Part shown: positions 1 to 8,083 of the stretch, in pieces
How the letters are laid out: every line of letters begins with the position of its first letter
Numbering within the stretch: the stretch's first letter is position 1
NCBI RefSeq assembly: GCF_040546025.1
Contig: NZ_JBEPNA010000025.1
Coordinates: forward strand, 1 to 26,773
From: Marisediminicola sp040546025
GTDB lineage: Bacteria; Actinomycetota; Actinomycetes; Actinomycetales; Microbacteriaceae
Direction: 5' to 3'
Length of the DNA: 26,773 nucleotides
Notes under the pieces: generated by a model
Seen by the model: only the letters and a program-made list of their open reading frames with translations
Databases searched by the model: none
Told to the model about the DNA's origin: nothing
Program-made: the position numbers and the translations under genes

Positions 1-96
1 AACGCCCGGTCACATTCCGAACCCGGAAGCTAAGACTCTCAGCGCCGATGGTACTGCAAGGGGGACCTTGTGGGAGAGTAGGACACCGCCGGACTC
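1..96 (+). rRNA. rrf: 5S ribosomal RNA, 3' part
   Basis: The window starts inside a 5S rRNA gene. The conserved stretches CCGAACCCGGAAGCTAAG, AGCGCCGATGGTACTGC and TGGGAGAGTAGGACACCGCC follow one another in the order and spacing of actinobacterial 5S rRNA. The first 20 to 30 nucleotides lie outside the window, and the exact 3' end (about 94 to 98) is not defined by the sequence alone. It is presumably the last gene of an rrn operon running in from the left, because a strong terminator hairpin follows within 20 bp. Confidence 0.93.
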
Positions 97-112
97 AACT
101 TAGCAACATCGA

Positions 113-143
113 GAAAGCCACCCTTCGGGGTGGCTTTCTTGCG
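113..143 (+). terminator. rho-independent terminator of the rRNA operon
   Basis: An 11-bp perfect stem (GAAAGCCACCC, 113-123, pairing with 128-138) is closed by the very stable TTCG tetraloop and followed by a short T-containing tail. It sits directly behind the 5S gene. It also lies one base beyond the stop codon of the convergent ppk2 gene, so it could work in both directions; the A-rich base of the left arm would give a U-run on the minus-strand transcript. Confidence 0.9.
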
Positions 144-980
144 TTAACGGCTACCTTTCTTCTTCTTGCTGAGCGTGGCCGAATGGTCCGGAACCTGGTG
201 GTTCTCCTCGCGAGGGGGACGATCGTAGTCGGATGCCGGCGGCCGCGGCGGGAACTTGACCACGGGAGGCTCCCTGTGTTCGTAGGGCACCGCAGAGAGC
301 AGGTGGTTGATCATGTTGAGCCGGGAGGCGCGCTTGTCCTCGCTCTCGACGACCCACCAGGGGGCCTCCGGGATGTCGGTGTGCACAAAGAGTTCGTCCT
401 TGGCCTTGGAGTAGTCCGCCCACTTGGTGATCGAGAGCACGTCGGTCTCCGACAGCTTCCAGCGGCGCATCGGGTCGTTCTGCCGCGAGCGGAACCGCCG
501 CTCCTGCTCGAGGTCGGAGACCGAGAACCAGTACTTGAGCAGGATGATGCCGTCTTCGACCAGCATCCGCTCGAACAGGGGCGCCTGGTGCAGGAAGCGG
601 CGGTGCTGGTCGGCAGTGCAGTAGCCCATTACGTGTTCGACGCCCGCGCGGTTGTACCAGGACCGGTCCATCAGCACGATCTCGCCCTTCGCGGGCAGGT
701 GCTCGATGAAGCGCTGGAAGTACCACTGGCCTCTCTCACGCTCCGTCGGCATCGGAAGCGCGACGGTGCGGGCGATGCGGGGGTTGAGGTATTCGGTGAC
801 CCGCTTGATCGCGGACCCCTTGCCGGCGGCATCCCGGCCCTCGAAGATCACGACCACGCGGGCGCCGGTCTCCAGCACCCACTGCTGCATGACGACAAGC
901 TCCGATTGAAGGCGGCGGAGTTCGCTGCGATAGGCGGTCTTGTTGACCCGCTTCACTTTTTCGGGCTTCTCGATTGTCAT
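144..980 (-). CDS. ppk2: polyphosphate kinase 2 family protein
   Basis: This 278-residue protein belongs to the PPK2 family, cytosolic enzymes that transfer phosphate between polyphosphate and nucleotides. Seen in the sequence: Walker A GRDAAGKG at residues 48-55, Walker B region VLMDRSWYNRAGVEHVMG at about 102-119 with Asp105 and Arg106, and an Arg-rich lid segment (ERRFRSRQNDPMRRWK). The length is usual for the single-domain class. The ATG at 980-978 is chosen because the conserved part begins right after it and a GAGGGG ribosome binding site precedes it; an upstream in-frame start at 1058 would run through the divergent promoter. The C-terminus is Lys-rich (SKKKKGSR). Whether it acts mainly as an NDP or NMP kinase cannot be told here. 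It is divergent from the tlyA operon and convergent with the 5S gene. Confidence 0.93.
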   Translation of the reverse strand: MTIEKPEKVKRVNKTAYRSELRRLQSELVVMQQWVLETGARVVVIFEGRDAAGKGSAIKRVTEYLNPRIARTVALPMPTERERGQWYFQRFIEHLPAKGEIVLMDRSWYNRAGVEHVMGYCTADQHRRFLHQAPLFERMLVEDGIILLKYWFSVSDLEQERRFRSRQNDPMRRWKLSETDVLSITKWADYSKAKDELFVHTDIPEAPWWVVESEDKRASRLNMINHLLSAVPYEHREPPVVKFPPRPPASDYDRPPREENHQVPDHSATLSKKKKGSR

Positions 981-1027
981 TAGATGACCCCTCGTCGATG
1001 TTGGCTCAGCGTAGCGCGCGGCGCAGG

Positions 1028-1037
1028 AGTCTAGAGT
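1028..1037. promoter_or_regulatory. overlapping divergent -10 elements (bidirectional promoter)
   Basis: The ten bases AGTCTAGAGT carry a TAGAGT -10 element on the plus strand (1032-1037) and a TAGACT -10 element on the minus strand (1033-1028), sharing the central TA. The plus-strand element ends seven bases before the GTG at 1045, the spacing expected for a leaderless start. The minus-strand element would give ppk2 a leader of about 40 nt and has a TTGTCG -35-like hexamer 16 bp upstream (1055-1050). No convincing -35 was seen for the plus direction. Inferred from pattern only. Confidence 0.5.
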
Positions 1038-1044
1038 TGTCAGC

Positions 1045-1212
1045 GTGACCGACAACACCGCAACAGACGACTCGGACGAGACGGATGCCCTGCTCTCCCG
1101 CGTGCGCGTGATCGAGGACCAGCCGCTCGAGACCCGCGCCGCCGCCTTCGGCCAGGTGCACGATGCCCTGCAGTCGCGGCTCGAGGGCGGCGACTCGCGC
1201 TCGCATGGTTAA
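1045..1212 (+). CDS. conserved small protein upstream of tlyA (Rv1693-like)
   Basis: A 55-codon frame runs from GTG 1045 to TAA 1210-1212. The product is acidic at its start (VTDNTATDDSDETDALLSR) and then reads RVIEDQPLETRAAAFGQVHDALQSRLEGGDS, which has the helical, charged look of a real small protein. In mycobacteria a similarly short conserved hypothetical (Rv1693) sits just before tlyA, and this gene has the same place and size. Its function is unknown to me. It lies 29 bp before tlyA on the same strand. There is no good ribosome binding site close to the GTG, but a TAGAGT -10 element seven bases upstream suggests leaderless translation. Confidence 0.7.
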   Translation: MTDNTATDDSDETDALLSRVRVIEDQPLETRAAAFGQVHDALQSRLEGGDSRSHG

Positions 1213-1241
1213 GCGGCGGGTCTCGCGGCAGGGCGAGTCCG

Positions 1242-2117
1242 GTGGCTGAATCCGGATGGGCCGCCCAGGGCAGGATGCCGGACGGCGCTGGCGAATCCGG
1301 CCCCGGCGCGGGCCAGACCGATCTGCGTCTCGATGCCGCCCTCGCCGGGCGCGGTCTCGCCCGCTCCCGCACCCACGCCTCCCAGCTCATCACCGAGGGG
1401 CTCGTCACAGTCGACGGGCGCCCGGTCGTCAAGGCGTCCGTGAGGGTGCGCGAGGGTCAGGTCATCGAGGTCGCCGGTGCCGACCACTACGTCAGCCGTG
1501 CCGCCCACAAGCTGAACGCCGCGCTCGACGCGTTCCCGGTCCGTATCGAGGGGCGTGTGGCGCTCGACATCGGCGCGTCCACCGGCGGATTCAGCCAGGT
1601 GCTGCTCGAGCGGGGCGCCACCCGCGTGATCGCGCTCGATGTCGGACACGACCAGCTCGCCCCCGCCATTGCCGGCGACGAACGGGTGACCGTGATCGAG
1701 GGGTTCAACGCCCGGTTCATGACAGGTGAGAACCTCGCGGCCGCTGCCGGCGGCCCGGTCGCGCCGGAGATCGTCGTCGCGGACCTCTCGTTCATTTCGC
1801 TGCCGACCGTGCTGCCGGCCATCGTCGGCACCGCCGGCCTCGGCGTGAGCTACGTGCTGCTCGTGAAACCCCAGTTCGAGGTCGGCCGCACCGGCATCCG
1901 CGAGGGGATCGTGCGCCAGGCGCCGCTGCGCACCGACGCCGTGAACGGGGTGCTCTGGGCCGCGTGGGATCTGGGGCTTCCGACCGCCGGGGTCGTGTCG
2001 TCCCCGATCGCCGGGGCGAGCGGCAACCGGGAGTATCTGGTCTGGTTGGATGTGGCGGCCGGTCGCAGTCCGGCAGAATGGTCAGACGCGGTTACCGCTC
2101 TGACGGAAGCCAACTGA
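1242..2117 (+). CDS. tlyA: TlyA family rRNA 2'-O-methyltransferase
   Basis: TlyA methylates ribose 2'-OH positions of 16S and 23S rRNA in actinobacteria; its loss gives capreomycin resistance in mycobacteria. The 291-residue frame has an S4 RNA-binding domain at about 28-80 (RLDAALAGRGLARSRTHA onward) and an FtsJ/RrmJ-like Rossmann domain with SAM motif LDIGASTGG at 108-116, then VVADLSFIS and LLVKPQFE carrying the Asp and Lys of the usual catalytic set together with Lys90. The GTG at 1242 gives an N-terminal extension over the roughly 270-residue family norm; the ATG at 1275, preceded by GGGCAGG, would give 280 residues and is an equally good start. Its neighbours nadK and recN are the standard actinobacterial arrangement. 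Confidence 0.95.
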   Translation: MAESGWAAQGRMPDGAGESGPGAGQTDLRLDAALAGRGLARSRTHASQLITEGLVTVDGRPVVKASVRVREGQVIEVAGADHYVSRAAHKLNAALDAFPVRIEGRVALDIGASTGGFSQVLLERGATRVIALDVGHDQLAPAIAGDERVTVIEGFNARFMTGENLAAAAGGPVAPEIVVADLSFISLPTVLPAIVGTAGLGVSYVLLVKPQFEVGRTGIREGIVRQAPLRTDAVNGVLWAAWDLGLPTAGVVSSPIAGASGNREYLVWLDVAAGRSPAEWSDAVTALTEAN

Positions 2118-2123
2118 CAACGT

Positions 2124-2128
2124 GAGGA
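2124..2128 (+). promoter_or_regulatory. ribosome binding site fixing the nadK start
   Basis: GAGGA at 2124-2128 lies eight bases before the GTG at 2137. It decides the NAD kinase start, which has no ATG nearby. Confidence 0.7.
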
Positions 2129-2136
2129 CCTGAGAC

Positions 2137-3078
2137 GTGCCACAGCGCCACATCCTGGTCGTCGCCCATACCGGCCGCCCCGAATCGCTCAAGGCCGCGG
2201 TCATCGTCGGCCGCCAGCTCGTCGACGCCGGCGTGATACCGGTCACCCCGCGCGAGGAGCACGGTGACATCGTCGGCCATGCCCCCGACCTCGTCGGCAT
2301 CCGGGTGCTCGGCGAGGACGTGCAGCTCGGCGACCTCGAACTCGTCATCGTGCTCGGCGGCGACGGCACCATCCTTCGCGCCGCCGAACTCGTCCGCGGG
2401 TCGGCGGTCGCCCTGCTCGGCGTCAACCTCGGGCACGTGGGCTTCCTCGCCGAATCCGAGCGCGACGACCTCACCTCCACGGTGCAGCGCGCCCTCGCCC
2501 GGGACTACCTGGTCGAGGAGCGGATGACCCTCTCCGTGCGGGTCAAGGTCGACGAGGAGGTCGTCTACGAGACCTGGGCGCTCAACGAGGCGACGGTCGA
2601 GAAGGCCAGCCGGGAGCGGATGCTCGAGGTCGTCATCGAGGTCGACGGTCGGCCGCTGTCGTCGTTCGGCTGCGACGGCGTCGTCATGTCGACCCCGACC
2701 GGGTCGACCGCCTACGCGTTCTCCGCCGGTGGGCCGATCGTGTGGCCCAGCCTTGACGCGATGCTGCTCGTGCCCCTGAGCCCCCACGCCCTCTTCGCCC
2801 GCCCGCTCGTCGTCGGACCGAACTCGGTCTTCGCCGTCGAGGTGCTCTCGAGGACCCAGGGGATCGGCGTGCTCTGGTGCGACAGCCGCCGCACCCACGA
2901 CCTCGCCCGCGGCGCCCGGGTCGTCGTGCGACGCTCGCCCCAGCCGGTTCGCCTCGCCCGCCTGCATCCGGGCCCGTTCACCGACCGCCTGGTGCGCAAG
3001 TTCGCCCTGCCAACGAGCGGATGGCGCGGACCGCACGACGCGCCCGACGAGGGCGGCCAGGCGGGCGTCACACCGTGA
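2137..3078 (+). CDS. nadK: NAD kinase
   Basis: NAD kinase phosphorylates NAD to NADP in the cytosol using ATP or polyphosphate. The 313-residue product shows the diagnostic GGDGT at 74-78 in the setting ELVIVLGGDGTILRAAEL, the ALNEATVEK segment, and TPTGSTAYAFSAGGPIV of the second domain. The length is usual for actinobacterial PpnK. The start is GTG 2137, eight bases after GAGGA. Its TGA (3076-3078) overlaps the GTG of recN (3075-3077), so recN is probably translated by coupling. A polyphosphate kinase gene also lies in the window, and actinobacterial NAD kinases are known to accept polyphosphate; any functional link here is only inference. Confidence 0.95.
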   Translation: MPQRHILVVAHTGRPESLKAAVIVGRQLVDAGVIPVTPREEHGDIVGHAPDLVGIRVLGEDVQLGDLELVIVLGGDGTILRAAELVRGSAVALLGVNLGHVGFLAESERDDLTSTVQRALARDYLVEERMTLSVRVKVDEEVVYETWALNEATVEKASRERMLEVVIEVDGRPLSSFGCDGVVMSTPTGSTAYAFSAGGPIVWPSLDAMLLVPLSPHALFARPLVVGPNSVFAVEVLSRTQGIGVLWCDSRRTHDLARGARVVVRRSPQPVRLARLHPGPFTDRLVRKFALPTSGWRGPHDAPDEGGQAGVTP

Positions 3079-4772
3079 TCGAGGAGATCTCGATCCGCAA
3101 CCTCGGCGTCATCGGTGACGCCGTGCTGCCGCTCGGCGCCGGGCTCACCGTGCTCACCGGCGAGACCGGAGCCGGCAAGACGATGGTGGTCACCGCCCTC
3201 GGGCTGCTCCTCGGCGCCAGGTCGGATGCCCAGTCCATCAGGTCGGGAGCCGGCCAGGCGGTCGTCGAGGGACGTTGGAGTGTCTCCCCGACCGGCCCCG
3301 TCGCCGAGCGTGTGCGGGACGCCGGGGGAGAGGTCGAGGACGGCGAGCTGATCCTCGGCCGTTCCGTGTCGCCGGAAGGGCGCAGCCGTGCCGTCGTCGG
3401 CGGACGATCCGCCCCGGTGAGCGTGCTGACCGAGATCGGGCAGCAGCTCGTGGTGGTGCACGGCCAGTCCGACCAGTTGCGGCTGCGCTCCGCGACCGCG
3501 CAGCGCGAGGCCCTCGACCGCTTCGCCGGCGACGACCTCGCCCAGGTGTTGGCCGACTACACCCGAACCTTCACGCGCTGGCAGGCGGCACAGGCCGAGC
3601 TCGACGCCCTCGAGGCCGAGCGCGACCGCCGAGCCAGGGAGGCCGACGGCCTTCGCATCGCGATCGCGGAGATCGACGAGGTGGCCCCGCAGGCCGGGGA
3701 AGACGCTGAGCTCGCCGAACGGGCCGAACGCCTCGCCAATGTCGAAGACTTGCGCCTCGCGGCCGCCCACGCTCACGAGCAGGTCTCCTCCGAGGAGATC
3801 GGCGAACCCGCCGACGTCATCGGTCTGCTCGAATCCGCCCGCCGGCAGCTGGACCGGGTCTCCGGGCACGACCCCGCACTGACCCCGATCGTGGCCGCCC
3901 TCAAGGAGGCCTCCTACCTCGTCGTCGACATTTCTGGACAGCTCGCCGCCTACCTGGGAGACCTCGACACCGACAGCGGGCGCGAGCTCGACGCGGTGCA
4001 GGAGCGGCGTGCGCAGCTGGGCACACTCCTGCGCAAGTACGGCCCCGACCTCGACGACGTGATCGGCTACCTCGACACCGGCGGCCGGCGCCTCCTCGAG
4101 CTCGACACCGACGCGGACCGCATCGGAGGGCTCCGCGACCAGGTCGAGCTCGACGGTGTCGAGGTCGTGGCCCGTGCCGCCCGGCTCAGCGAGGTGCGTG
4201 TGGCGGCCGCCACCGGGCTGTCCGAGCAGGTCACCGCCGAGCTCTCGGCGCTCGCCATGGCCAACGCGCGGCTCAGCATCGAGGTCACCGATCGGGCCGA
4301 ATACACCCCGACAGGCAAGGACCAGGTCGCCTTCCTGCTGCAGCCGCATTCCGGCGCCGAGCCCCGGCCGCTCGGCCGCGGAGCATCCGGCGGCGAACTG
4401 TCCCGGGTGATGCTCGCGATCGAGGTCGTCATCGCGAGCACCGACCCCGTCGCGACCTTCGTGTTCGACGAGGTGGATGCCGGCGTCGGCGGCGCCGCGG
4501 CGATCGAGATCGGCCGCCGGCTCGCGAGCCTCGCCCGGACCTCCCAGGTGATCGTCGTCACCCACCTCGCCCAGGTCGCCGCGTTCGCGACCAACCACCT
4601 GCGCGTCGCGAAGGACGAGGCCGGGTCGGTCACGGCATCCAGCGTCGAACGCCTCGACGGTGAGGAACGCACCGCCGAGATGGCCCGGCTGCTGTCCGGG
4701 CTGCAGGACAGCGGAAGCGGGCTCGCCCACGCGAGGGAGCTGCTCGAGACGGCCAAGAGCATCGCGAGCTGA
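3075..4772 (+). CDS. recN: DNA repair protein RecN
   Basis: RecN is an SMC-like ATPase that acts on double-strand breaks. The 565-residue protein begins VIEEISIRNLGVI, has Walker A GETGAGKT at 29-36, a central Arg/Glu/Ala-rich coiled coil split by a hinge-like region (about 150-360), the ABC signature GASGGELSRV from 436, Walker B FVFDEVDAG from 462 and the D-loop/His region VVTHLAQVAAFA. The start is GTG 3075, which overlaps the nadK stop; the open frame extends upstream to 2877, but that part lies inside nadK and has no family similarity. In M. tuberculosis two genes (Rv1697 and Rv1698) separate recN from pyrG; here only 45 to 54 bp do. Confidence 0.95.
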   Translation: MIEEISIRNLGVIGDAVLPLGAGLTVLTGETGAGKTMVVTALGLLLGARSDAQSIRSGAGQAVVEGRWSVSPTGPVAERVRDAGGEVEDGELILGRSVSPEGRSRAVVGGRSAPVSVLTEIGQQLVVVHGQSDQLRLRSATAQREALDRFAGDDLAQVLADYTRTFTRWQAAQAELDALEAERDRRAREADGLRIAIAEIDEVAPQAGEDAELAERAERLANVEDLRLAAAHAHEQVSSEEIGEPADVIGLLESARRQLDRVSGHDPALTPIVAALKEASYLVVDISGQLAAYLGDLDTDSGRELDAVQERRAQLGTLLRKYGPDLDDVIGYLDTGGRRLLELDTDADRIGGLRDQVELDGVEVVARAARLSEVRVAAATGLSEQVTAELSALAMANARLSIEVTDRAEYTPTGKDQVAFLLQPHSGAEPRPLGRGASGGELSRVMLAIEVVIASTDPVATFVFDEVDAGVGGAAAIEIGRRLASLARTSQVIVVTHLAQVAAFATNHLRVAKDEAGSVTASSVERLDGEERTAEMARLLSGLQDSGSGLAHARELLETAKSIAS

Positions 4773-4812
4773 TTTACCTCGCGGTTTCGCCGATTTCGCT
4801 CCCGGCTGCTGA

Positions 4813-4818
4813 TAGGTT
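4813..4818 (+). promoter_or_regulatory. candidate -10 element for leaderless pyrG
   Basis: TAGGTT matches the actinobacterial TANNNT -10 pattern and ends eight bases before the GTG at 4827. With no Shine-Dalgarno sequence at normal spacing, pyrG could be transcribed from its own start codon. No good -35 hexamer is seen. Confidence 0.35.
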
Positions 4819-4826
4819 TGAACCCC

Positions 4827-6512
4827 GTGGTGAACATTCAAAACGCGGGTACGACCAAGCACATCTTTGTAACGGGCGGTGTCGTATCCTCCCTGGGCAA
4901 GGGACTGACGGCGGCAAGCCTCGGCAACCTTCTCACGGCGCGCGGCGTGCGCGTGGTCATGCAGAAGCTGGATCCCTATCTCAACGTGGATCCCGGCACG
5001 ATGAATCCCTTCCAGCACGGTGAGGTCTTCGTGACCGACGACGGCGCCGAGACCGACCTGGACATCGGCCACTACGAGCGGTTTCTCGACATCGATCTCA
5101 ACCAGGCCGCCAACGTGACGACCGGGCAGATCTACTCGACCGTGATCGCGCGCGAGCGCCGCGGCGAGTACCTCGGCGACACCGTGCAGGTCATCCCGCA
5201 CATCACCGACGAGATCAAGCGCCGGATGCGCTTGCAGGCGGCGTCCGACCCCCGGCCCGACGTCATCATCACCGAGATCGGCGGAACCGTCGGCGACATC
5301 GAGTCGCAGCCGTTCATCGAGGCGGCCCGGCAGGTGCGCCACGAGCTCGGCCGCACCAACGTGTTCTTCGTGCACGTCTCGCTCGTGCCCTACCTCGGCG
5401 CCTCCGGTGAGCAGAAGACCAAGCCGACGCAGCACTCGGTCGCCGCGCTGCGCTCGATCGGAATCCAGCCCGATGCCCTCGTGCTGCGCTCCGACCGCCC
5501 CGTCTCCGAGTCGAACAAGCGCAAGATCGCGCTCATGTGCGACGTCGACGAGCGGGCCGTCGTCAACGCCATCGACGTGGCGAGCATCTACGAGATCCCG
5601 CGGATGCTGCACGACCAGGGCCTCGACGCGTACATCATCGACCACTTCGGGCTTCAGACCGGCGACGTCGACTGGTCCGGCTGGAGCGAGCTGCTCAGCG
5701 CGGTGCGCGACCCCAAGCACGAGGTCACGGTCGGACTCGTCGGCAAGTACATCGACCTGCCCGACGCGTACCTCTCGGTGACCGAGGCGCTGCGCGCCGG
5801 CGGCTTCGCACACAACACCAAGGTCAACCTGCGCTGGGTGGCCTCCGACGAGTGCGAGACCGCGGAGGGCGCGCTGCGCCAACTCGGCGACCTGGACGCG
5901 ATCTGCGTTCCCGGCGGGTTCGGTATCCGCGGTATCGAGGGCAAGCTCGGCGCCCTGAAGTTCGCCCGCGACAACCAACTGCCCACGCTCGGGCTGTGCC
6001 TGGGGCTACAGTGCATGGTCATCGAGTACGCCCGCAACGAGGCCGGACTGGCGGGGGCCTCGTCGTCGGAGTTCGACCCGGACACCACCTACCCGGTCGT
6101 CGCGACGATGGCGGAGCAGGTCGAGATCATCGCCGACGGCGACCTCGGCGGCACCATGCGCCTCGGACTGTACCCCGCCACCCTCGCCGAGGGGTCGATC
6201 GTCGCGGAACTGTACGGGGCGACCGAGGTCTCCGAGCGTCATCGCCACCGCTACGAGGTCAACAACGTGTATCGCGAGCAGATCGCGGCCGCCGGCCTGC
6301 GATTCTCCGGAACCTCGCCCGACGGCCAGCTCGTCGAGTTCACCGAGCTCCCGCGCGAGGTGCACCCCTTCTACGTCGGAACGCAGGCGCACCCCGAGCT
6401 GCGGTCACGGCCCGACCGCGCGCATCCGCTGTTCAGCGGCCTGATCGCGGCAGCGCTGGACCGGCAGAAGTCGAGCAGGCTGTTCGAGGTGGCGGAAGCC
6501 GAAGTTGCCTGA
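4827..6512 (+). CDS. pyrG: CTP synthase
   Basis: CTP synthase converts UTP to CTP with glutamine as nitrogen donor, the last step of pyrimidine nucleotide synthesis. The 561-residue product starts with the synthetase domain (KHIFVTGGVVSSLGKGLTAA, QKLDPYLNVDPGTMNPFQHG, TEIGGTVGDIES) and ends with a class I glutamine amidotransferase domain: oxyanion/nucleophile region LGLCLGLQ with Cys391 and the His-Glu pair in YVGTQAHPEL. Start choice is uncertain: TTG 4818, GTG 4827 and GTG 4830 are all in frame. Family N-termini have about eight residues before TKH, which favours 4827 or 4830. The stop overlaps the next gene by eight bases. Confidence 0.96.
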   Translation: MVNIQNAGTTKHIFVTGGVVSSLGKGLTAASLGNLLTARGVRVVMQKLDPYLNVDPGTMNPFQHGEVFVTDDGAETDLDIGHYERFLDIDLNQAANVTTGQIYSTVIARERRGEYLGDTVQVIPHITDEIKRRMRLQAASDPRPDVIITEIGGTVGDIESQPFIEAARQVRHELGRTNVFFVHVSLVPYLGASGEQKTKPTQHSVAALRSIGIQPDALVLRSDRPVSESNKRKIALMCDVDERAVVNAIDVASIYEIPRMLHDQGLDAYIIDHFGLQTGDVDWSGWSELLSAVRDPKHEVTVGLVGKYIDLPDAYLSVTEALRAGGFAHNTKVNLRWVASDECETAEGALRQLGDLDAICVPGGFGIRGIEGKLGALKFARDNQLPTLGLCLGLQCMVIEYARNEAGLAGASSSEFDPDTTYPVVATMAEQVEIIADGDLGGTMRLGLYPATLAEGSIVAELYGATEVSERHRHRYEVNNVYREQIAAAGLRFSGTSPDGQLVEFTELPREVHPFYVGTQAHPELRSRPDRAHPLFSGLIAAALDRQKSSRLFEVAEAEVA

Positions 6513-7149
6513 CCCCGAGGGCCTGCGCGACGACCCGGCACCGCAGACGATCACCGCGAGCGAGACGGTGTTCACCGGGGCGGTCTGGGACCTGCGCCGG
6601 GAGAGCTTCGACTACTCCGGCACGTCGATCACCCGCGAGTACGTCGACCACCCCGGCGCTGTCGCGATCCTCGCGCTGGACGACGACGGGCGGGTGCTGC
6701 TGATCAAGCAGTATCGGCACCCGATCGCCGCGCGAGACTGGGAGCTGCCGGCCGGCCTGCTCGACGAGGCCGGTGAGGCGCCGGTGGACGGCGCGATCCG
6801 CGAACTCGCCGAGGAGGCCGACCTCCAGGCCACCCGGTGGGACCTGCTTGCCGAGTTCTTCAGCTCCCCGGGTGGCAGCAACGAGTCCATCCGCATCTTC
6901 CTCGCGCGCGGCCTCTCGGGCACCCCGCATCCGTTCGCCAGGTTCGACGAGGAGGCCGAGATGGAGACCCGCTGGGTCGACCTCGACGAGGTGGTCGAGG
7001 CCGTGCTGGCCCGCTCCGTGACCAACTCGATCCTCGGGTACGCGGTGCTCGCCGCCGCCGCCTCCCGCGCCCGCGGCTGGGACACCCTCGGCGACCCGCG
7101 CTCGGCGTGGCCGTGGCACCCGAAGCTCGGACAACCGGCGACGCCGTGA
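6505..7149 (+). CDS. Nudix hydrolase, ADP-ribose pyrophosphatase type
   Basis: This 214-residue protein is a Nudix hydrolase of the ADP-ribose diphosphatase group. The Nudix box runs from Gly84 to Leu107 (GLLDEAGEAPVDGAI followed by RELAEEADL). It has one extra residue between Gly and Glu and Asp instead of the usual Gly near the end; the PAGLLD-type insertion is common in the ADP-ribose group. The core Glu residues of RExxEE (99-104) are kept. ITREYVDHPGAVAILALDD and LIKQYRHP upstream are also typical. It starts with TTG 6505, eight bases before the end of pyrG, and its TGA overlaps the xerD GTG. The equivalent mycobacterial gene is Rv1700. Confidence 0.9.
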   Translation: MPDPEGLRDDPAPQTITASETVFTGAVWDLRRESFDYSGTSITREYVDHPGAVAILALDDDGRVLLIKQYRHPIAARDWELPAGLLDEAGEAPVDGAIRELAEEADLQATRWDLLAEFFSSPGGSNESIRIFLARGLSGTPHPFARFDEEAEMETRWVDLDEVVEAVLARSVTNSILGYAVLAAAASRARGWDTLGDPRSAWPWHPKLGQPATP

Positions 7150-8078
7150 CCTCCCCGGCGCCGGTGGTGCGCACGCCGCTCGATCGTGCCGTCGACCACT
7201 ACCTGCGCCACGTCTCGATCGAGCGCGGGCTGTCGAAGAACACGGTCGCCGCGTACCGCCGCGACCTCGCCGCCTACCTCGAGTTGCTCGGCCGCCGCGG
7301 CATCCATACCCCGGAGGCGATCGGCGCCGCCGAGGTCGCGGCGTTCGCGATGGACCTGAGATCCCGGCCGGACGGTGCGCTCGCGGCGTCGTCCGTGGCG
7401 CGGATGCTGTCGTCGGTGCGCGGATTCCACCGGTTCCTGCTCGAGGAGTCGGTCGTCGCCGAGGACGTCTCGGTCGATGCCAAGCCGCCGAAGCTCGCGT
7501 CCCGGCTGCCCAAGGCGATCACGATCGAGCAGATGGCGGCCGTGCTCGAGGCGGCATCCGGCGACGACCCGCTCGCGCTGCGCGACCGGGCCCTGCTCGA
7601 GACGCTCTACGCGACGGGCGCGCGCGTCTCGGAGGCCGTGGACCTCAACGTCGACGACGTCATCGACGGCGACATCGTGCGGCTGCTCGGCAAGGGCAAC
7701 ACGCAGCGGATCGTGCCGCTCGGCAGCTATGCGCGCGCCGCGCTGGACGCGTACCTCGTGCGCGCCCGGCCTCTGTTCTCGGCGCGCGGTGCGGCGACCC
7801 CGGCACTTTTCCTCGGGATCCGCGGCGGGCGGGTGTCGCGGCAGAACGCGTGGCTCATCATCAGGGCGAGGGCGGAGCAGGCGAAGCTGGGCAGCGAGAT
7901 TTCGCCCCACACGTTCCGCCACTCCTTCGCCACACACCTGTTGGCGGGCGGGGCGGATGTGCGGGTGGTGCAGGAGCTGCTCGGACACTCCTCGGTCGCG
8001 ACGACGCAGATCTACACGCATGTGACCGCCGACACGCTGCGAGACATGTACACGACGGCGCACCCCCGAGCCCGCTGA
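7146..8078 (+). CDS. xerD: site-specific tyrosine recombinase XerD
   Basis: XerD, normally with XerC, resolves chromosome dimers at dif. The 310-residue protein has an N-terminal SAM-like DNA-binding domain (DHYLRHVSIERGLSKNTVAA from about 17) and a complete catalytic domain: Arg160 in TGARVSE, Lys183 in GKGNTQR, His255 and Arg258 in HTFRHS, His281 in LGHSSV and nucleophile Tyr290 in QIYTHV. The length is right for the family. Start GTG 7146 overlaps the stop of the Nudix gene (GTGA). The stop is only five bases from the first unit of a repeat array, an odd coincidence discussed in the findings. Confidence 0.95.
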   Translation: MTSPAPVVRTPLDRAVDHYLRHVSIERGLSKNTVAAYRRDLAAYLELLGRRGIHTPEAIGAAEVAAFAMDLRSRPDGALAASSVARMLSSVRGFHRFLLEESVVAEDVSVDAKPPKLASRLPKAITIEQMAAVLEAASGDDPLALRDRALLETLYATGARVSEAVDLNVDDVIDGDIVRLLGKGNTQRIVPLGSYARAALDAYLVRARPLFSARGAATPALFLGIRGGRVSRQNAWLIIRARAEQAKLGSEISPHTFRHSFATHLLAGGADVRVVQELLGHSSVATTQIYTHVTADTLRDMYTTAHPRAR

Positions 8079-8083
8079 CTGGG

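Noticed and set aside
2877..3074. Longer RecN start at 2877
   Set aside because: The added residues lie inside nadK and are Arg/Pro-rich; the family N-terminus begins at GTG 3075.
2712..5978. 1088-codon open frame on the minus strand
   Set aside because: It runs antisense through nadK, recN and pyrG, which are clear family members. Its length reflects GC-rich codon bias and the translated sequence is low-complexity Asp/Gly/Val/His-rich.
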